NCBI GenBank assembly: GCA_002304345.1
Contig: NEUU01000002.1
Coordinates: 248,001-312,000, forward strand
Length of the DNA stretch: 64,000 nt
Direction of reading: 5' to 3'
From: Verrucomicrobia bacterium Tous-C9LFEB
Lineage (GTDB): Bacteria; Verrucomicrobiota; Verrucomicrobiia; Methylacidiphilales; UBA1321
Shown in pieces: positions 9,466 through 18,864 of this stretch; the first letter of the stretch is position 1, and each line of letters begins with the position of its first letter. The notes beneath the pieces were generated by a model. That model was not told the origin of the DNA and ran no database searches. It saw nothing but the letters and a program-made list of their open reading frames with translations. The position numbers were made by a program, and so were the translations under genes.

Positions 9466-9867
9466 ATGACTTCTTATAACGAGAAACAGGACGAACCGAA
9501 AGCAATTGATGTGGAGATTGTCTCCGAAAGTCCGGCCCCGGCCAAATCCGAACCGGCGCCCAAGGTGGTCACCTTCTTCCATCCGCTGAGCGGATTGACC
9601 ATTCTGCTGATCGACTGGCTCTCCTTCGGGCTCGATGTGCCGACCGGTTTTCTGCTCACCGCGCTATTCTCTGTCGGAGCCTTTATCACCACCTTTGCGG
9701 GCGTCTATTGGATTCAGCGCCGCGAATCGAACGACTCGCAACAGCGCGCGTTGTTCAAGGCCCTCTTCGGCGGTCTCGCCGCTGGGGTCCCCTTCCCCAT
9801 CACCGGCACCATCGTCGGCACCGGCATTCTGATCCTGTCCGGTCTTCCGTTCCTGACGAAAAAGTAA
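9466..9867 (+). CDS. Hypothetical small membrane protein
   Basis: The 133-residue product is not recognised. A polar, Glu/Pro-rich N-terminus of about 40 residues is followed by hydrophobic segments around residues 45-57, 60-82 and 108-127, with a central RRESNDSQQRALFKALFGG loop, so two or three membrane passes are likely. A good Shine-Dalgarno (CAGGAG at 9451-9456) lies inside the first codons of the opposite-strand wcaF-like gene and supports ATG 9466. No partner gene is adjacent on the same strand. Confidence 0.7.
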   Translation: MTSYNEKQDEPKAIDVEIVSESPAPAKSEPAPKVVTFFHPLSGLTILLIDWLSFGLDVPTGFLLTALFSVGAFITTFAGVYWIQRRESNDSQQRALFKALFGGLAAGVPFPITGTIVGTGILILSGLPFLTKK

Positions 9868-10042
9868 TCTCCGCAAGGTTCCACGTTATCCTAATGACGC
9901 CAGAATACCCCGGCGCGTGAGCGTCGGGATGTGTGAAGACGCGACCGAGAGCAGCCAAGACCAACAACCCTTCGGTCCAGAACGATCGGAGTAAGCGCAG
10001 ACTTCGTTGTTCGCAGCGACACACGACAGGTTACGCAAAAAA

Positions 10043-10074
10043 GAAAAGCCCGGTGGTTCACCACCGGGCTTTTC
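10043..10074. terminator. Bidirectional intrinsic terminator downstream of pckG
   Basis: A perfect 14-bp stem (GAAAAGCCCGGTGG / its complement) closes on a TTCA loop. The A-rich 5' edge and T-rich 3' edge make it usable on both strands. It lies 24 bp after the pckG stop. The upstream 9868-10042 stretch holds no convincing gene. Confidence 0.9.
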
Positions 10075-10097
10075 AGGCAACTACTTATCGAGAACGA

Positions 10098-11873
10098 TTA
10101 CAGGCGCGAGATGAGCAACTCACGTTGGAAGATGAGTTCCTTCGGCAACGTATCGTTGAGCTTCAGGAAGATCTCGCTCTGCAGCATGATTTCCTGCTTC
10201 CACTCTTCGCTGTTGATTTCCTGCACCTTGTCGAACTGCGCGGGCGTGAAATCCTTCATGTCGGTCAGGTCGAAGTCTTCCGACTTCGGCACCCAGCCGA
10301 GGCAGGTTTCGAGAGCGCCCTTGCGGCCGCGGCAACGGTCCACGATCCACGTCAGCACGCGGGTGTTTTCGCCAAAGCCGGGCCACATGAAGTTGCCGTC
10401 TTTGTCTTTGCGGAACCAGTTCACGCTGAAAATTTTCGGCAGCACCTTGATGGAGCGGCGCATGTTCAGCCAATGGTGGAAATATTCGCCCATGTCGTAA
10501 CCGCAGAACGGCAGCATGGCCATCGGATCGCGACGGACCTGGCCCATACCACCCACGGCGGCAGCGGTCATTTCCGAACCCATCGTGGCACCGACGTACA
10601 CGCCGTGAATCCAGTTGAAGGACTGGTAAACGAGCGGCAGCGTCGAGGCGCGGCGACCACCGAAGATGATGGCGCTGATCGGCACACCATTCGGGTCGTT
10701 CGCTTCGGGAGCGAGCGCGGGATTGTTCGCCATCGGGGCCGCGAAACGGCTGTTCGGGTGAGCGGCCTTTTCCTTGGAATCCGGCGTCCACTTGTTGCCC
10801 TTCCAGTCGAGGCATTCCTTGGGCACTTCGCCGTCCTTGCCTTCCCACCACACATCGCCATCGGGCGTCAGGGCCACGTTGGTGTAGATGGTGTCGCGTG
10901 TGATGGTCTTCATCGCGTTCGGATTGGACTTGTTGTTCGTGCCGGGGACAACGCCGAAGTAACCGGCTTCCGGGTTGATCGCGTACAAGCGCCCATCGGG
11001 GCCGGGCTTCATCCAGGCGATATCGTCGCCGATGGTCCAGATCTTCCAGCCCTTGAAGTGGGCCGGGGGAATGAGCATCGCGAAGTTCGTCTTGCCGCAA
11101 GCGCTGGGGAACGCCGCCGCGACATAGGTCTTTTCACCCGTGGGGGATTCGACGCCGAGGATGAGCATGTGCTCTGCCATCCAGCCTTCGTTGCGACCGA
11201 GGTAAGAACCGAGGCGCAGGGCCAGGCACTTCTTGCCGAGGAGAACGTTGCCGCCGTAGTTGGAACCGACGGAGATGATGTTGTTGTCCTGCGGGAAGTG
11301 GCAGATGAAACGACGGTCGGGATTGACGTCGAGCATGCTGTGCGTGCCGCGGGTGAAATCGTCGCTCTCGCCGAGGTGCTCGTAGGCCACATCGCCGATG
11401 CGGGCCATGACGCGCATGCTGAGCACGACGTAAATGGAATCCGTGATCTCAACGCCGACCTTGGTCAGCGGCGAGCCCTTCGGGCCCATCAGGTAAGGAA
11501 CCACGTACATCGTGCGGCCCTTCATGGAACCGGCGAGGAGCGCGTTCATCTTCTTGTACATGTCCGCCGGGGCCATCCAATTGTTGGTCGGGCCGGCTTC
11601 GGCCTTGCTCGGCGTGCAAATGAAGGTGCACTGCTCGACGCGGGCCACGTCGTTGGGATTGGAACGGTGGTAGTAGCAACCGGGAAGCTTGTCCTGGTTC
11701 AGCTTGATGAGAATGCCTTCTTTGACGGCTTGCGCGGTCAACGCGTCTTTTTCGGCGTCGGAACCGTTGATCCAATAGATCTTGTCCGGTTGACAAAGTT
11801 TCGCTTGTTCTTGAACCCAGGACAGAACGGCCTGGTTCTTGGTATTGGGAGTAAAGGGATCGGTTTTGTGCAT
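10098..11873 (-). CDS. pckG: Phosphoenolpyruvate carboxykinase (GTP)
   Basis: This 591-residue cytoplasmic enzyme converts oxaloacetate and GTP to PEP, CO2 and GDP, the entry step of gluconeogenesis. Its length and motifs match the GTP-dependent class and not the ATP-dependent PckA: FPSACGKTNFAM near residue 260, the P-loop-like kinase-1 motif with the hyper-reactive Cys; IGDDIAWMKPG near 285; GYFGVVPGTN and NWFRKDKDGNFMWPGFGEN near 465, which bind substrate and guanine. The start is ATG 11873. Upstream is AT-rich and could hold the promoter; downstream is a strong terminator, so the gene appears monocistronic. With citrate synthase, sucCD and glpX elsewhere in the window it supports growth on acids or amino acids. 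Confidence 0.97.
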   Translation of the reverse strand: MHKTDPFTPNTKNQAVLSWVQEQAKLCQPDKIYWINGSDAEKDALTAQAVKEGILIKLNQDKLPGCYYHRSNPNDVARVEQCTFICTPSKAEAGPTNNWMAPADMYKKMNALLAGSMKGRTMYVVPYLMGPKGSPLTKVGVEITDSIYVVLSMRVMARIGDVAYEHLGESDDFTRGTHSMLDVNPDRRFICHFPQDNNIISVGSNYGGNVLLGKKCLALRLGSYLGRNEGWMAEHMLILGVESPTGEKTYVAAAFPSACGKTNFAMLIPPAHFKGWKIWTIGDDIAWMKPGPDGRLYAINPEAGYFGVVPGTNNKSNPNAMKTITRDTIYTNVALTPDGDVWWEGKDGEVPKECLDWKGNKWTPDSKEKAAHPNSRFAAPMANNPALAPEANDPNGVPISAIIFGGRRASTLPLVYQSFNWIHGVYVGATMGSEMTAAAVGGMGQVRRDPMAMLPFCGYDMGEYFHHWLNMRRSIKVLPKIFSVNWFRKDKDGNFMWPGFGENTRVLTWIVDRCRGRKGALETCLGWVPKSEDFDLTDMKDFTPAQFDKVQEINSEEWKQEIMLQSEIFLKLNDTLPKELIFQRELLISRL

Positions 11874-12130
11874 GGGCGCGATTTTATCGAAACCGGACCA
11901 CTTAAGTAAATCTTAAAATAGTGTATAAGCAAAATTATTATAAGTAATAGTAATCAAGGCCATTAGATGGGAGGAGAAAAGTCGTTATTGTGCTATTTTC
12001 ACGGCGATTTTGTGAAGGCTGAGCGGGAGGAGGACGCGGCGCGGGCCGCTCGTCAGCGCGGTTCCGGCAAGCTACCACGCATGGCCAAGTATCCTGCACA
12101 GATTATCGAATGCCGATGCCTTGTGGTTTT

Positions 12131-12182
12131 CTGTAGGGCGGGACGGTGTCCCGCCATGGCGCTTCACCGAAGCGCCCTACAG
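12131..12182. repeat. CTGTAGGG double-hairpin repeat, copy 1
   Basis: The outer ends CTGTAGGG and CCCTACAG pair, enclosing two consecutive hairpins: GGCGGGAC-GGT-GTCCCGCC and GGCGCTTC-ACC-GAAGCGCC. Other copies are at 41813, 51484, 62063 and 63219. Here the order of the two hairpins is reversed relative to copy 2, meaning the element is in the opposite orientation. Apart from this and the terminator at 12261, the 11874-12343 gap shows nothing recognisable. Confidence 0.9.
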
Positions 12183-12260
12183 TAGCCAGTGCCGCATGCT
12201 TAAAATGCTTCGGACTGATACTCTTTCTGGTTTTCTGCCGGATAGCTCATCCGCAAAACA

Positions 12261-12292
12261 AAAAAGGCGACCTCTTCAGGTCGCCTTTTTTT
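12261..12292. terminator. Intrinsic terminator downstream of the outer-membrane protein gene
   Basis: An 8-bp GC-rich stem GGCGACCT/AGGTCGCC with a CTTC loop is flanked by five A and seven T residues, so it works in either direction. It is 52 bp beyond the stop of the minus-strand gene at 12344. Confidence 0.88.
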
Positions 12293-12343
12293 GTGCTACC
12301 GCTTCACTCGAAGCGAAGCGTCGCGGGGTGCAGCGCGCGCTGC

Positions 12344-13273
12344 TTAGAAGCTGCCGCTGAGGGCCACTTCGCCGTAGGGGGCTGCCCCGTCGGACTTCAT
12401 GCTGGTGTCCGCACGGCTGAAATTGAATTCGCGCATGACCACGGCACCGGTCTGGGCCTCGAAGGTCAGGAAGGGAATCGGTTTCCAGGCGACGCCGCCA
12501 CCGATGCGCACTTCACTATATTCCACCACGGTCTGGTTCAGGTTGCCACGGCCATGATTCTTGCCGAAGTCGCCATTGACCATATACGTGCCGCCCTTCA
12601 TGTCGCCGCCGACGAAGAGGGTGACCGCTTTTTCCAGCTCATACTCGATGCGGGGCTTGGGGAGGATGAAATTCAAGACCCATTGGTCGGCGAACTTCCA
12701 GCGGACGCCAGCGCCGGGCAGAACCGGATATTCGCGCCACATGTCGATGCTCAGACCGAAGACCCACTGGAGGTCCTTGTTCACGAGGTAGGAACCGCCG
12801 ATGATGACGGGGACATTGATGTCGCGGCTGGAGAGATCCACGAAGTCGCTGTAGAAACCGGGAGCCGCTTCCACGCGCATCAGCCATTGGTCGGCAATCT
12901 GAATATCGAAACCGATGATCAGGTTCGTCGACTGCAGGGTGTTCGGCAGAGGAGCCGCATCGGGAAGCCCGAAGGAGTAGCGTTCCCATTCCACGCCACC
13001 GCGGAAGAGGAGACCGTCTTTGATTTCGGGAGAGATGACGTACTTGAGATCCGTCGTCTGCGAAGAGATGTCGCCGAGCTTGGCATCACCCTGCTTGATG
13101 TCGGCCGCGCCGACATAGGAGTAACTGAGATTGGTTTCCTGAGCAATGCGGACATCCGATTTCTGGATGTTCAGATCGCTATCCATTTTGTTATCCGTGG
13201 CCTGGGCGAGAAGGGAAAGAGCGGAGACGCTCAGCACACCCAAGGTCATACAGAAGAGATTAGTTTTTTTCAT
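12344..13273 (-). CDS. Putative outer-membrane beta-barrel protein
   Basis: The 309-residue protein has a clear signal peptide (MKKTNLFCMTLGVLSVSALSLLAQA) and otherwise alternating amphipathic strands with Tyr/Phe/Trp girdles, ending in GEVALSGSF. A C-terminal Phe is the usual recognition signal for BAM-mediated insertion. No specific transporter family is recognised. It is flanked by its own terminator and preceded by a long non-coding stretch only on the far side, so it looks monocistronic. It could be a porin or an adhesin-type barrel; function is open. Confidence 0.75.
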   Translation of the reverse strand: MKKTNLFCMTLGVLSVSALSLLAQATDNKMDSDLNIQKSDVRIAQETNLSYSYVGAADIKQGDAKLGDISSQTTDLKYVISPEIKDGLLFRGGVEWERYSFGLPDAAPLPNTLQSTNLIIGFDIQIADQWLMRVEAAPGFYSDFVDLSSRDINVPVIIGGSYLVNKDLQWVFGLSIDMWREYPVLPGAGVRWKFADQWVLNFILPKPRIEYELEKAVTLFVGGDMKGGTYMVNGDFGKNHGRGNLNQTVVEYSEVRIGGGVAWKPIPFLTFEAQTGAVVMREFNFSRADTSMKSDGAAPYGEVALSGSF

Positions 13274-13356
13274 AGCACACGTGATTAATGGTTTAGGGAA
13301 AGTAAGTCGGCTCTGGCAAGACTATTTTAGCCCTATCCCCAAGCAACCGGCTAGCC

Positions 13357-13647
13357 TTACCAAAGACGCTGACTTGCCTCGCGAACTGCGTCAGCCGAGA
13401 GGCCATTGATGATTTCGGCCAGATCATAATCGGCTTGAGTCACTTTTCCCTCGGAATGGGTCATCAAAGTGAGCACGACTTTATTCCAGCGGATATCCAT
13501 GTCGGGATGATGATGCGCCGACTCCGCCACGCGTCCGACGGCGACGACAAACGCCAACGCCTCGGCAAAGTCTTTCCAGGTGGTGGTTTTCTGGAGGCCG
13601 TTTGCGGTCAAGGTCCAGCTAAAGGGAGTCTCGGGTGTGGTAGGCAT
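13357..13647 (-). CDS. phhB: Pterin-4a-carbinolamine dehydratase
   Basis: This 96-residue protein matches the PCD/DCoH family: a WKDFAEALAFV helix, then HHHPDMDIRWNKVVLTL, the active-site His-His-Pro and the strand with the conserved Asn, then THSEGKVTQADYDLAEIIN. The enzyme dehydrates the carbinolamine form of tetrahydropterin, recycling cofactor for aromatic amino acid hydroxylases, or acts as a molybdopterin-related side enzyme where hydroxylase is absent. ATG at 13647 is chosen because residues before it in the long open frame are antisense to the next gene. It is convergent with no neighbour; the divergent nnr gene starts about 105 bp away. Confidence 0.92.
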   Translation of the reverse strand: MPTTPETPFSWTLTANGLQKTTTWKDFAEALAFVVAVGRVAESAHHHPDMDIRWNKVVLTLMTHSEGKVTQADYDLAEIINGLSADAVREASQRLW

Positions 13648-13752
13648 GGGGGAACGTAAGCCACCTTTCCCTTTCCGCAAGCGGGACGGAGCCCGCCCCC
13701 CCCACACATCCCACACTTGTATCTCCCCTAGATCGCTTCTAGATTGATGCTG

Positions 13753-15237
13753 ATGAAAATCGTCTCCACGGCGGAACTGGTTGAACGGGAAAAAGACGTC
13801 ATCGCGGCAGGCACCTCCGCCGCCGATCTCATGGAACGCGCCGGTCGCGGCATGGCCGAGATCATCCAAAACGAATTTCCTCAAGGTCCCGAGACCCTCA
13901 TCGTCGTGGGCAAAGGCAACAACGGCGGCGACGGCCTCGTCGTGGCGCGTTACCTCGCCGCCGCCGGATGGCCCGTGCGCGTCGTCCTGGCCGAGGGCGA
14001 CAAACAACTCCGCGACCTCCCCCGCGAGCAATGGCAACGACTCACCACGGAACATCCCGACGTCCTCGCCCATGCGCAATTGCATGACACCCTGTTCCCC
14101 GACGCGAGCGGACTCGTCATCGACGCCCTGCTCGGTGTCGGCAGCAACGGCCCGCTGCGTCCGCCCATCGCCGCGCTCGTGGACCGCCTCAACCGCGCCC
14201 GCGCGCAACGCTTCTTCCGCACCGTGGCGCTCGATGTGCCGACCGGACTCCCCGGCGATCCCGAGCACGCCATCATCGCCGACCTCACGATCACGGTCGG
14301 CGCGGTGAAGGATTTCCTCGTGCGGGAAGAATACTCCGGCCGCGTGGGGCGAATCGAAACCGTTTCGCTTTTTGAAGACACCTTCCCCGTCCGGGATCGA
14401 CTCCTCATCGCCCGCACGCTTGCGCCGCTCCTCCCCCGCCGCTCCGCCTACTCGCATAAGAACACCTACGGCCGCGCTCTCCTCGTCGGCGGTTCCGCCG
14501 GATTTATCGGAGCTCCCATTCTCGCGGCCCGCGCAGCTTTGCGCACGGGCGCAGGACTCACTAACGTCGCCGTCCCCAAGGAAATCTACCCCCTCGTCGC
14601 CGCCCAGATGCCGCCGGAAATCATGGTCTCCCTGCGCGCGCCCAACGACGATTTCCTCGATCTCATCGAGTCCGCGAAAACGATCGCCGTCGGCCCCGGC
14701 CTCGGACTGGAAACCGAAGCCAAGCGCATTCTCGAATTCATCCTGAAAAAGGCGACCGCGCCGCTCGTGCTCGATGCCGATGCCCTGACCCTCCTCGCCG
14801 CAAAACCGGCCCTCTTCAAAACCGCGAAAGCACCGCTCGTCCTCACACCGCACCCCGGCGAAATGAAACGTCTGCTCGGTCGCGAATTCGCCGTCGCGGA
14901 ACGTCCCGCCGTCGCGCGCGAACTCAGCGAAAAACTCAAGGCGGTTGTCGTCCTCAAAGGCACGCGCACGATCATCGCCGCGCCCGATGAACCGCTCGCC
15001 TACAACTCCACCGGCAACCCCGGCCTCGCCGTCGGCGGCTCCGGCGACACGCTCACCGGCATCCTCACCGCGCTCCTCTCGCAAGGACTCAAACCCTACG
15101 ACGCCGCCCGCGTCGGCGTCTGGCTCCATGGCTGCGCCGCCGACTTCGCCCTGCGCGTCCGGGGCTGCGAGGAAGGCCTCCTCCCCACCGACGTCAGCGA
15201 AAATCTCGGCCGCGCGATTACCGCGCTGCGGGGGTAG
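13753..15237 (+). CDS. nnr: Bifunctional NAD(P)H-hydrate epimerase / ADP-dependent NAD(P)H-hydrate dehydratase
   Basis: This ~494-residue cytoplasmic repair enzyme restores damaged, hydrated NAD(P)H. The N-terminal YjeF_N half (residues ~1-215) has GKGNNGGDGLVVARYLA, the NNGGDG epimerase motif. The C-terminal ribokinase-like half has the GGSAGFIGAPILAARAALR nucleotide loop near 240 and NPGLAVGGSGDTLTGI near 420, whose Asp is the catalytic base of the dehydratase. Both domains are complete. I favour ATG 13753 (MKIVST..), which fits the family start; ATG 13747 and TTG 13744 are in frame just upstream and no clear ribosome site separates them. A very long open frame on the opposite strand is a codon-bias shadow. 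Confidence 0.95.
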   Translation: MKIVSTAELVEREKDVIAAGTSAADLMERAGRGMAEIIQNEFPQGPETLIVVGKGNNGGDGLVVARYLAAAGWPVRVVLAEGDKQLRDLPREQWQRLTTEHPDVLAHAQLHDTLFPDASGLVIDALLGVGSNGPLRPPIAALVDRLNRARAQRFFRTVALDVPTGLPGDPEHAIIADLTITVGAVKDFLVREEYSGRVGRIETVSLFEDTFPVRDRLLIARTLAPLLPRRSAYSHKNTYGRALLVGGSAGFIGAPILAARAALRTGAGLTNVAVPKEIYPLVAAQMPPEIMVSLRAPNDDFLDLIESAKTIAVGPGLGLETEAKRILEFILKKATAPLVLDADALTLLAAKPALFKTAKAPLVLTPHPGEMKRLLGREFAVAERPAVARELSEKLKAVVVLKGTRTIIAAPDEPLAYNSTGNPGLAVGGSGDTLTGILTALLSQGLKPYDAARVGVWLHGCAADFALRVRGCEEGLLPTDVSENLGRAITALRG

Positions 15238-15243
15238 TCCGCC

Positions 15244-17298
15244 TCAGCGCTTGATCCGAATTCCGGTCACGGAATGCGGAGGCAGTTCCAGCGCGAGGCC
15301 ATCCTTCTCCACCTGCACCGCGAGAGGTTGCAGCGTCACATTGTTTGGATTCGATTCGTTCGTGGCCTCGAGGGACGGACCGGAAAGCACCTGCGCCGTG
15401 GCGGATTGAACCGCCCCCACCTTCTTGATCTGCAAGGGAGTCGTGCCCGCGAGTCGGCGGTTCACGATGATCAGGTAAATCTCGCCTGTCTTCGAGTCGC
15501 GACTGACGAGGGTGGCGAGCGCGGGGGTTGGGCCCAAGTCCACCGGCTCGTATTCCTGCACCGTCACGTTGCGAATCTCGAACTTCATCGGCCCGCGCAC
15601 GCCGCGAAAGCGTCGAGCGAGAATGACGAGGGAATCGCTATCGGCCAGCGTCGTGTACCACGCGTCCACCCGGGTCCAGTGCGACGACTGCGCACCGTTC
15701 GATTCCTCGGCGGACTGCGTTTGATTCCAGCCGCGACCGTCACCGACCTGGATTTGCGCCAGACTGTTCTCGCCGTTCTCCGTGCGGATGTCGGCGGAGA
15801 CACGATAGACCGTGCGCGGTGAGGCTGGAATTTTGATCGAGGCGTGATAGTAATCCAGCCCGCTATTCGTGATCTCCACCGAGAGCGCGTGATCTTTCTC
15901 CGCAACCGCTTTCACCCCGTCGACCGGCGTGATTTCCCACGGTTGCGTGACGGGTATCGCCGGTCCGACGGAGCGGCCCCGGAATGGAGTGGATTTCGGG
16001 TAAGGCGTTTTATACGGAGCCTCACCATCGTATCGGCTGCACTCCGTTTGCGCCGCGAGCAGCGTATCGCCAAGGTAGGTGTGATAGAGATGCATCAGGT
16101 ACCACGCGGGACGCTTCCCATACGGCTCGTCTTCGCCGCGGATCATCCCCCAATACTCGTTGGCGAATTGCCAGTAGTGCGCCTGCGAGATATTCAGCGA
16201 GGGTTGCAGCAGCACCTGAATGAAATCCGCCACCTGCACCGCCGTGCCGAGGGCAAAACGATACGGCACCGGCTTGTCCTGCGCGTAGCCACCGTTGTAC
16301 TCCGTCACCGCCAGCGGAATCTCCCGCCCCGCGATTTCCCGGATGCGGCGATTCGCCAGGGCGAGCGCGGCTTGAAATTCCCGCGCAGTCGTGAAGCCCC
16401 GGCGATAAACCTTGTCGGGCGCGTCGGAGCCCTCCTTCCCCGCGTCGCCGCCATAGGCGTGGTATATGAAAAAGTCCGCCGCCTTCGCGGTTTGACGCAG
16501 CACCGTCTCGCTCCAGCCTCCCACCCAGTTTGGAGAAAGATCATAGCCCAGCACCGCGCCGACTTTCACCGAAGGGTCCACCGCTTTCATGGCCGCACTG
16601 ATCTGCAGAAAGCGCGCTGCATACGAATCCGCAGACAGAATCGCCGGTAGCGGTCCCTCGCGAAATTGATCCGCATGCGGCCCGTGAAAACTTTCGTTGC
16701 CCGCCTCGAACCACTTCACTCCATACGGCGCCGGATGCCCGTCCTGCGCGCGAACCTTCGCCCACGCGATGCCGCCATTCGGATTTTCATTCGCGGGTGC
16801 GTTCAGGTATTCCACCAAATCCGCGAAATCCTCCGGCGCGCCCCAGTAATCGGCCATCGTGAGGATAGGCTCCGCCTTCAACGCCTCGCAGAGTTTCAGA
16901 AATTCCGGCAGACCGAACGCCTGACGCGGACGATTCTTCAGCGGACCAACGGTTTTCTTCCAGTTGAACTCATGCGCCTCGCAACCACCGGGCCAGCGTA
17001 GCGTCGTCGCTCCCGCCTCGCGCGCCAGATCCAGCATCGCCGCGACCGGAGTTCGCTTCTCCGGATTCCAAAAGCCGCCGCCCTTCATCGAAAAAAACAG
17101 AATGTCGCGATTGTCCGGGGCCTGATTCGCCGCCGGATACCCCAAGATATTCGCCCCCAACACCGCCCGGTTGACCCACCCGATGACCTGATCGGAAAGC
17201 GTGATTTCCGCGGTCCCCTCTCCCTTGAGAAAAGACCACGGAACCAGCAGAAACCCGACGACAACCAACATCCGCACGGCAGGAAGAGGGAGGATCAT
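15244..17298 (-). CDS. Secreted alpha-L-arabinofuranosidase-like glycoside hydrolase
   Basis: The 684-residue protein begins with a hydrophobic signal segment (VRMLVVVGFLLVPWSF). The catalytic TIM barrel follows: LRWPGGCEAHEFNW near residue 100, a substrate-binding strand typical of GH51; WFEAGNESFHGP near 200, giving the acid/base Glu after Asn; and PLAVTEYNGGY near 315 with the nucleophile Glu. A beta-sandwich of about 130 residues (450-580) looks like a carbohydrate-binding module, followed by the closing beta-domain usual in GH51. It should release arabinose or a related sugar from plant-type polysaccharide in the periplasm or outside. GH39 or GH79 membership cannot be excluded. It runs convergently into nnr, with only 6 bp between stops. 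Confidence 0.82.
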   Translation of the reverse strand: MILPLPAVRMLVVVGFLLVPWSFLKGEGTAEITLSDQVIGWVNRAVLGANILGYPAANQAPDNRDILFFSMKGGGFWNPEKRTPVAAMLDLAREAGATTLRWPGGCEAHEFNWKKTVGPLKNRPRQAFGLPEFLKLCEALKAEPILTMADYWGAPEDFADLVEYLNAPANENPNGGIAWAKVRAQDGHPAPYGVKWFEAGNESFHGPHADQFREGPLPAILSADSYAARFLQISAAMKAVDPSVKVGAVLGYDLSPNWVGGWSETVLRQTAKAADFFIYHAYGGDAGKEGSDAPDKVYRRGFTTAREFQAALALANRRIREIAGREIPLAVTEYNGGYAQDKPVPYRFALGTAVQVADFIQVLLQPSLNISQAHYWQFANEYWGMIRGEDEPYGKRPAWYLMHLYHTYLGDTLLAAQTECSRYDGEAPYKTPYPKSTPFRGRSVGPAIPVTQPWEITPVDGVKAVAEKDHALSVEITNSGLDYYHASIKIPASPRTVYRVSADIRTENGENSLAQIQVGDGRGWNQTQSAEESNGAQSSHWTRVDAWYTTLADSDSLVILARRFRGVRGPMKFEIRNVTVQEYEPVDLGPTPALATLVSRDSKTGEIYLIIVNRRLAGTTPLQIKKVGAVQSATAQVLSGPSLEATNESNPNNVTLQPLAVQVEKDGLALELPPHSVTGIRIKR

Positions 17299-17416
17299 AG
17301 ATAGCCTGCGATCAAACAGGATACCCGCTTCTGACAGAGAGCGGAGGAAGTGTCAATTCCTATTTGTCAGACAAATAGAAAAACCGCAGAATTCATCTCG
17401 CTACGGAAAAGGAAAA

Positions 17417-17444
17417 CGCCGTCTCCCCTCACAGGAAGACGGCG
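17417..17444 (-). terminator. Probable intrinsic terminator of gltA
   Basis: CGCCGTCT and AGACGGCG pair over a 12-nt loop. On the minus strand the stem is followed by TTTTCCTTTT. It lies 36 bp after the citrate synthase stop. Confidence 0.65.
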
Positions 17445-17479
17445 AAATTCGTGCGCTTCTAGATGGATAATCAATCCAA

Positions 17480-18607
17480 TTAACGCTGGTCGATCGGAAT
17501 GACTTTCTTGCCGGGCGTATGGCCGACGTATTCGCTCGACGGGCGGAACAGGCGGTTGTCCGAGAGCTGTTCCAGCACGTGACCGACCCAACCGGCTGTG
17601 CGCGCGATCGCGAAGATCGGCGTGAACAAATCGGTCGGAATGCCGAGGCTGTAGTAAACCGTGGCGGAATAGAAATCGACGTTCGCGTTCAGGCCCTTTT
17701 CCTTGAACATGATCTCCGCGATCCGCTCGCTCATCTGAATCCACTTCGACTCGCCGAGTTCCTCGGTGAGCTTGATCGCCATCGCCTTCAAGTGCGGCGC
17801 GCGGGGATCGAGTACCTTGTACACGCGGTGACCGATACCCATTATCTTCTGCTTCTGGCGCAGCTTCTCATGAATCCATGCATCCACGTTCTCGATGGAC
17901 CCGATTTCCTGCAGCATGTGAATGACTTCCTCATTCGCGCCGCCATGGAGCGGGCCTTTGAGCGTGCCCACGGCCGACGTCACGGCCGAGTACATGTCCG
18001 TGAGCGTCGAGACCGTCACGCGGGCCGAGAAAGTCGAGGCGTTGAAACCGTGATCGGCGTGCAACACATAGGCCGTGTCGAGCGTCTTCACCGCTTCCGG
18101 TCCGGGCTCTTCGCCGGTGATCAAATAAAGGAAATGCGCTGCTTCGCCGAGATCCGTGCGGATCGGGGGCAAGCTCTTGCCCTGGCGCATGCGATGGAAG
18201 TACGCGACGACCACTCCCACCTTGGCCGTGATCGACTTGGCGCGCGCGCGGTTCAGATCGAGCGGATCTTCCCCGATCAAATCCTGATCGTAGAGACCCA
18301 GCATCGACACGGCGGTACGCAGCACATCGATCGGCAGCGCATCCTTCGGCGCGTGCTGGATGAACTCGATCACACCCTCCGGCAATTCACGCGAGGTGCG
18401 CAATTGCGTTTCCATGAAATCCAGTTCCGCGCGATTCGGCAGGCGGTCGTGCCAGAGCAGGTGGATGACCTCCTCAAACGAAACCTTGCTGGCCAACTCA
18501 TTGATATCGTACCCGGCATAAATCAGCTGACCGATATCCCCCCGCACATCGCTGAGACGTGTGGTGGACGCTACGATACCTTCCAAACCGCGAGAAGTGA
18601 CTGCCAT
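17480..18607 (-). CDS. gltA: Citrate synthase (short, type I)
   Basis: The 375-residue enzyme condenses acetyl-CoA and oxaloacetate to citrate at the entry to the TCA cycle. Active-site residues are present: the first His in GPLHGGANEEV (about residue 225), the second in GIGHRVYKVLDPRAP (about 265) and Asp in NVDFYSATVYYSLGI (about 315). The length and the start GLEGIVASTTRLSDVRG match the dimeric Gram-positive/archaeal-like form and not the ~430-residue NADH-regulated E. coli form; 2-methylcitrate synthases are close relatives and cannot be fully excluded. ATG 18607 is preceded by CAGGAG with good spacing. A terminator follows, so the gene is likely transcribed alone. Confidence 0.94.
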   Translation of the reverse strand: MAVTSRGLEGIVASTTRLSDVRGDIGQLIYAGYDINELASKVSFEEVIHLLWHDRLPNRAELDFMETQLRTSRELPEGVIEFIQHAPKDALPIDVLRTAVSMLGLYDQDLIGEDPLDLNRARAKSITAKVGVVVAYFHRMRQGKSLPPIRTDLGEAAHFLYLITGEEPGPEAVKTLDTAYVLHADHGFNASTFSARVTVSTLTDMYSAVTSAVGTLKGPLHGGANEEVIHMLQEIGSIENVDAWIHEKLRQKQKIMGIGHRVYKVLDPRAPHLKAMAIKLTEELGESKWIQMSERIAEIMFKEKGLNANVDFYSATVYYSLGIPTDLFTPIFAIARTAGWVGHVLEQLSDNRLFRPSSEYVGHTPGKKVIPIDQR

Positions 18608-18864
18608 ATTGCTTGCCTTGCTCCTGAGTTAAATTCCAGCCGAAGTTCCAAAATCAACGGCGATTTGTCGCCAAATGCCATGAGTTGCTTCATTTTCTTT
18701 AGCACACGACACGCCAACGACAACCCTCTTTAACGCAGTCAGTGTTAATTATTAGCGTATTTTGAACAGCGGCGCGCGCTGACCCCGGTCCAGCTAATGA
18801 TTGGGGAACTTTCTACCCCTCAAGCAGACCGAAAAGGAGCACGACATAGGATCTGGAGTGACGA

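Noticed and set aside
9933-11909. 658-codon open frame on the plus strand opposite pckG
   Set aside because: It is exactly antisense to a clear PEP carboxykinase, and its His/Arg-rich product has no recognisable domains. It is a codon-bias shadow.
13648-15129. Long minus-strand frame that runs from opposite nnr into the pterin dehydratase
   Set aside because: Only the last 96 codons match a family. The rest is antisense to nnr, so the dehydratase is called alone from ATG 13647.
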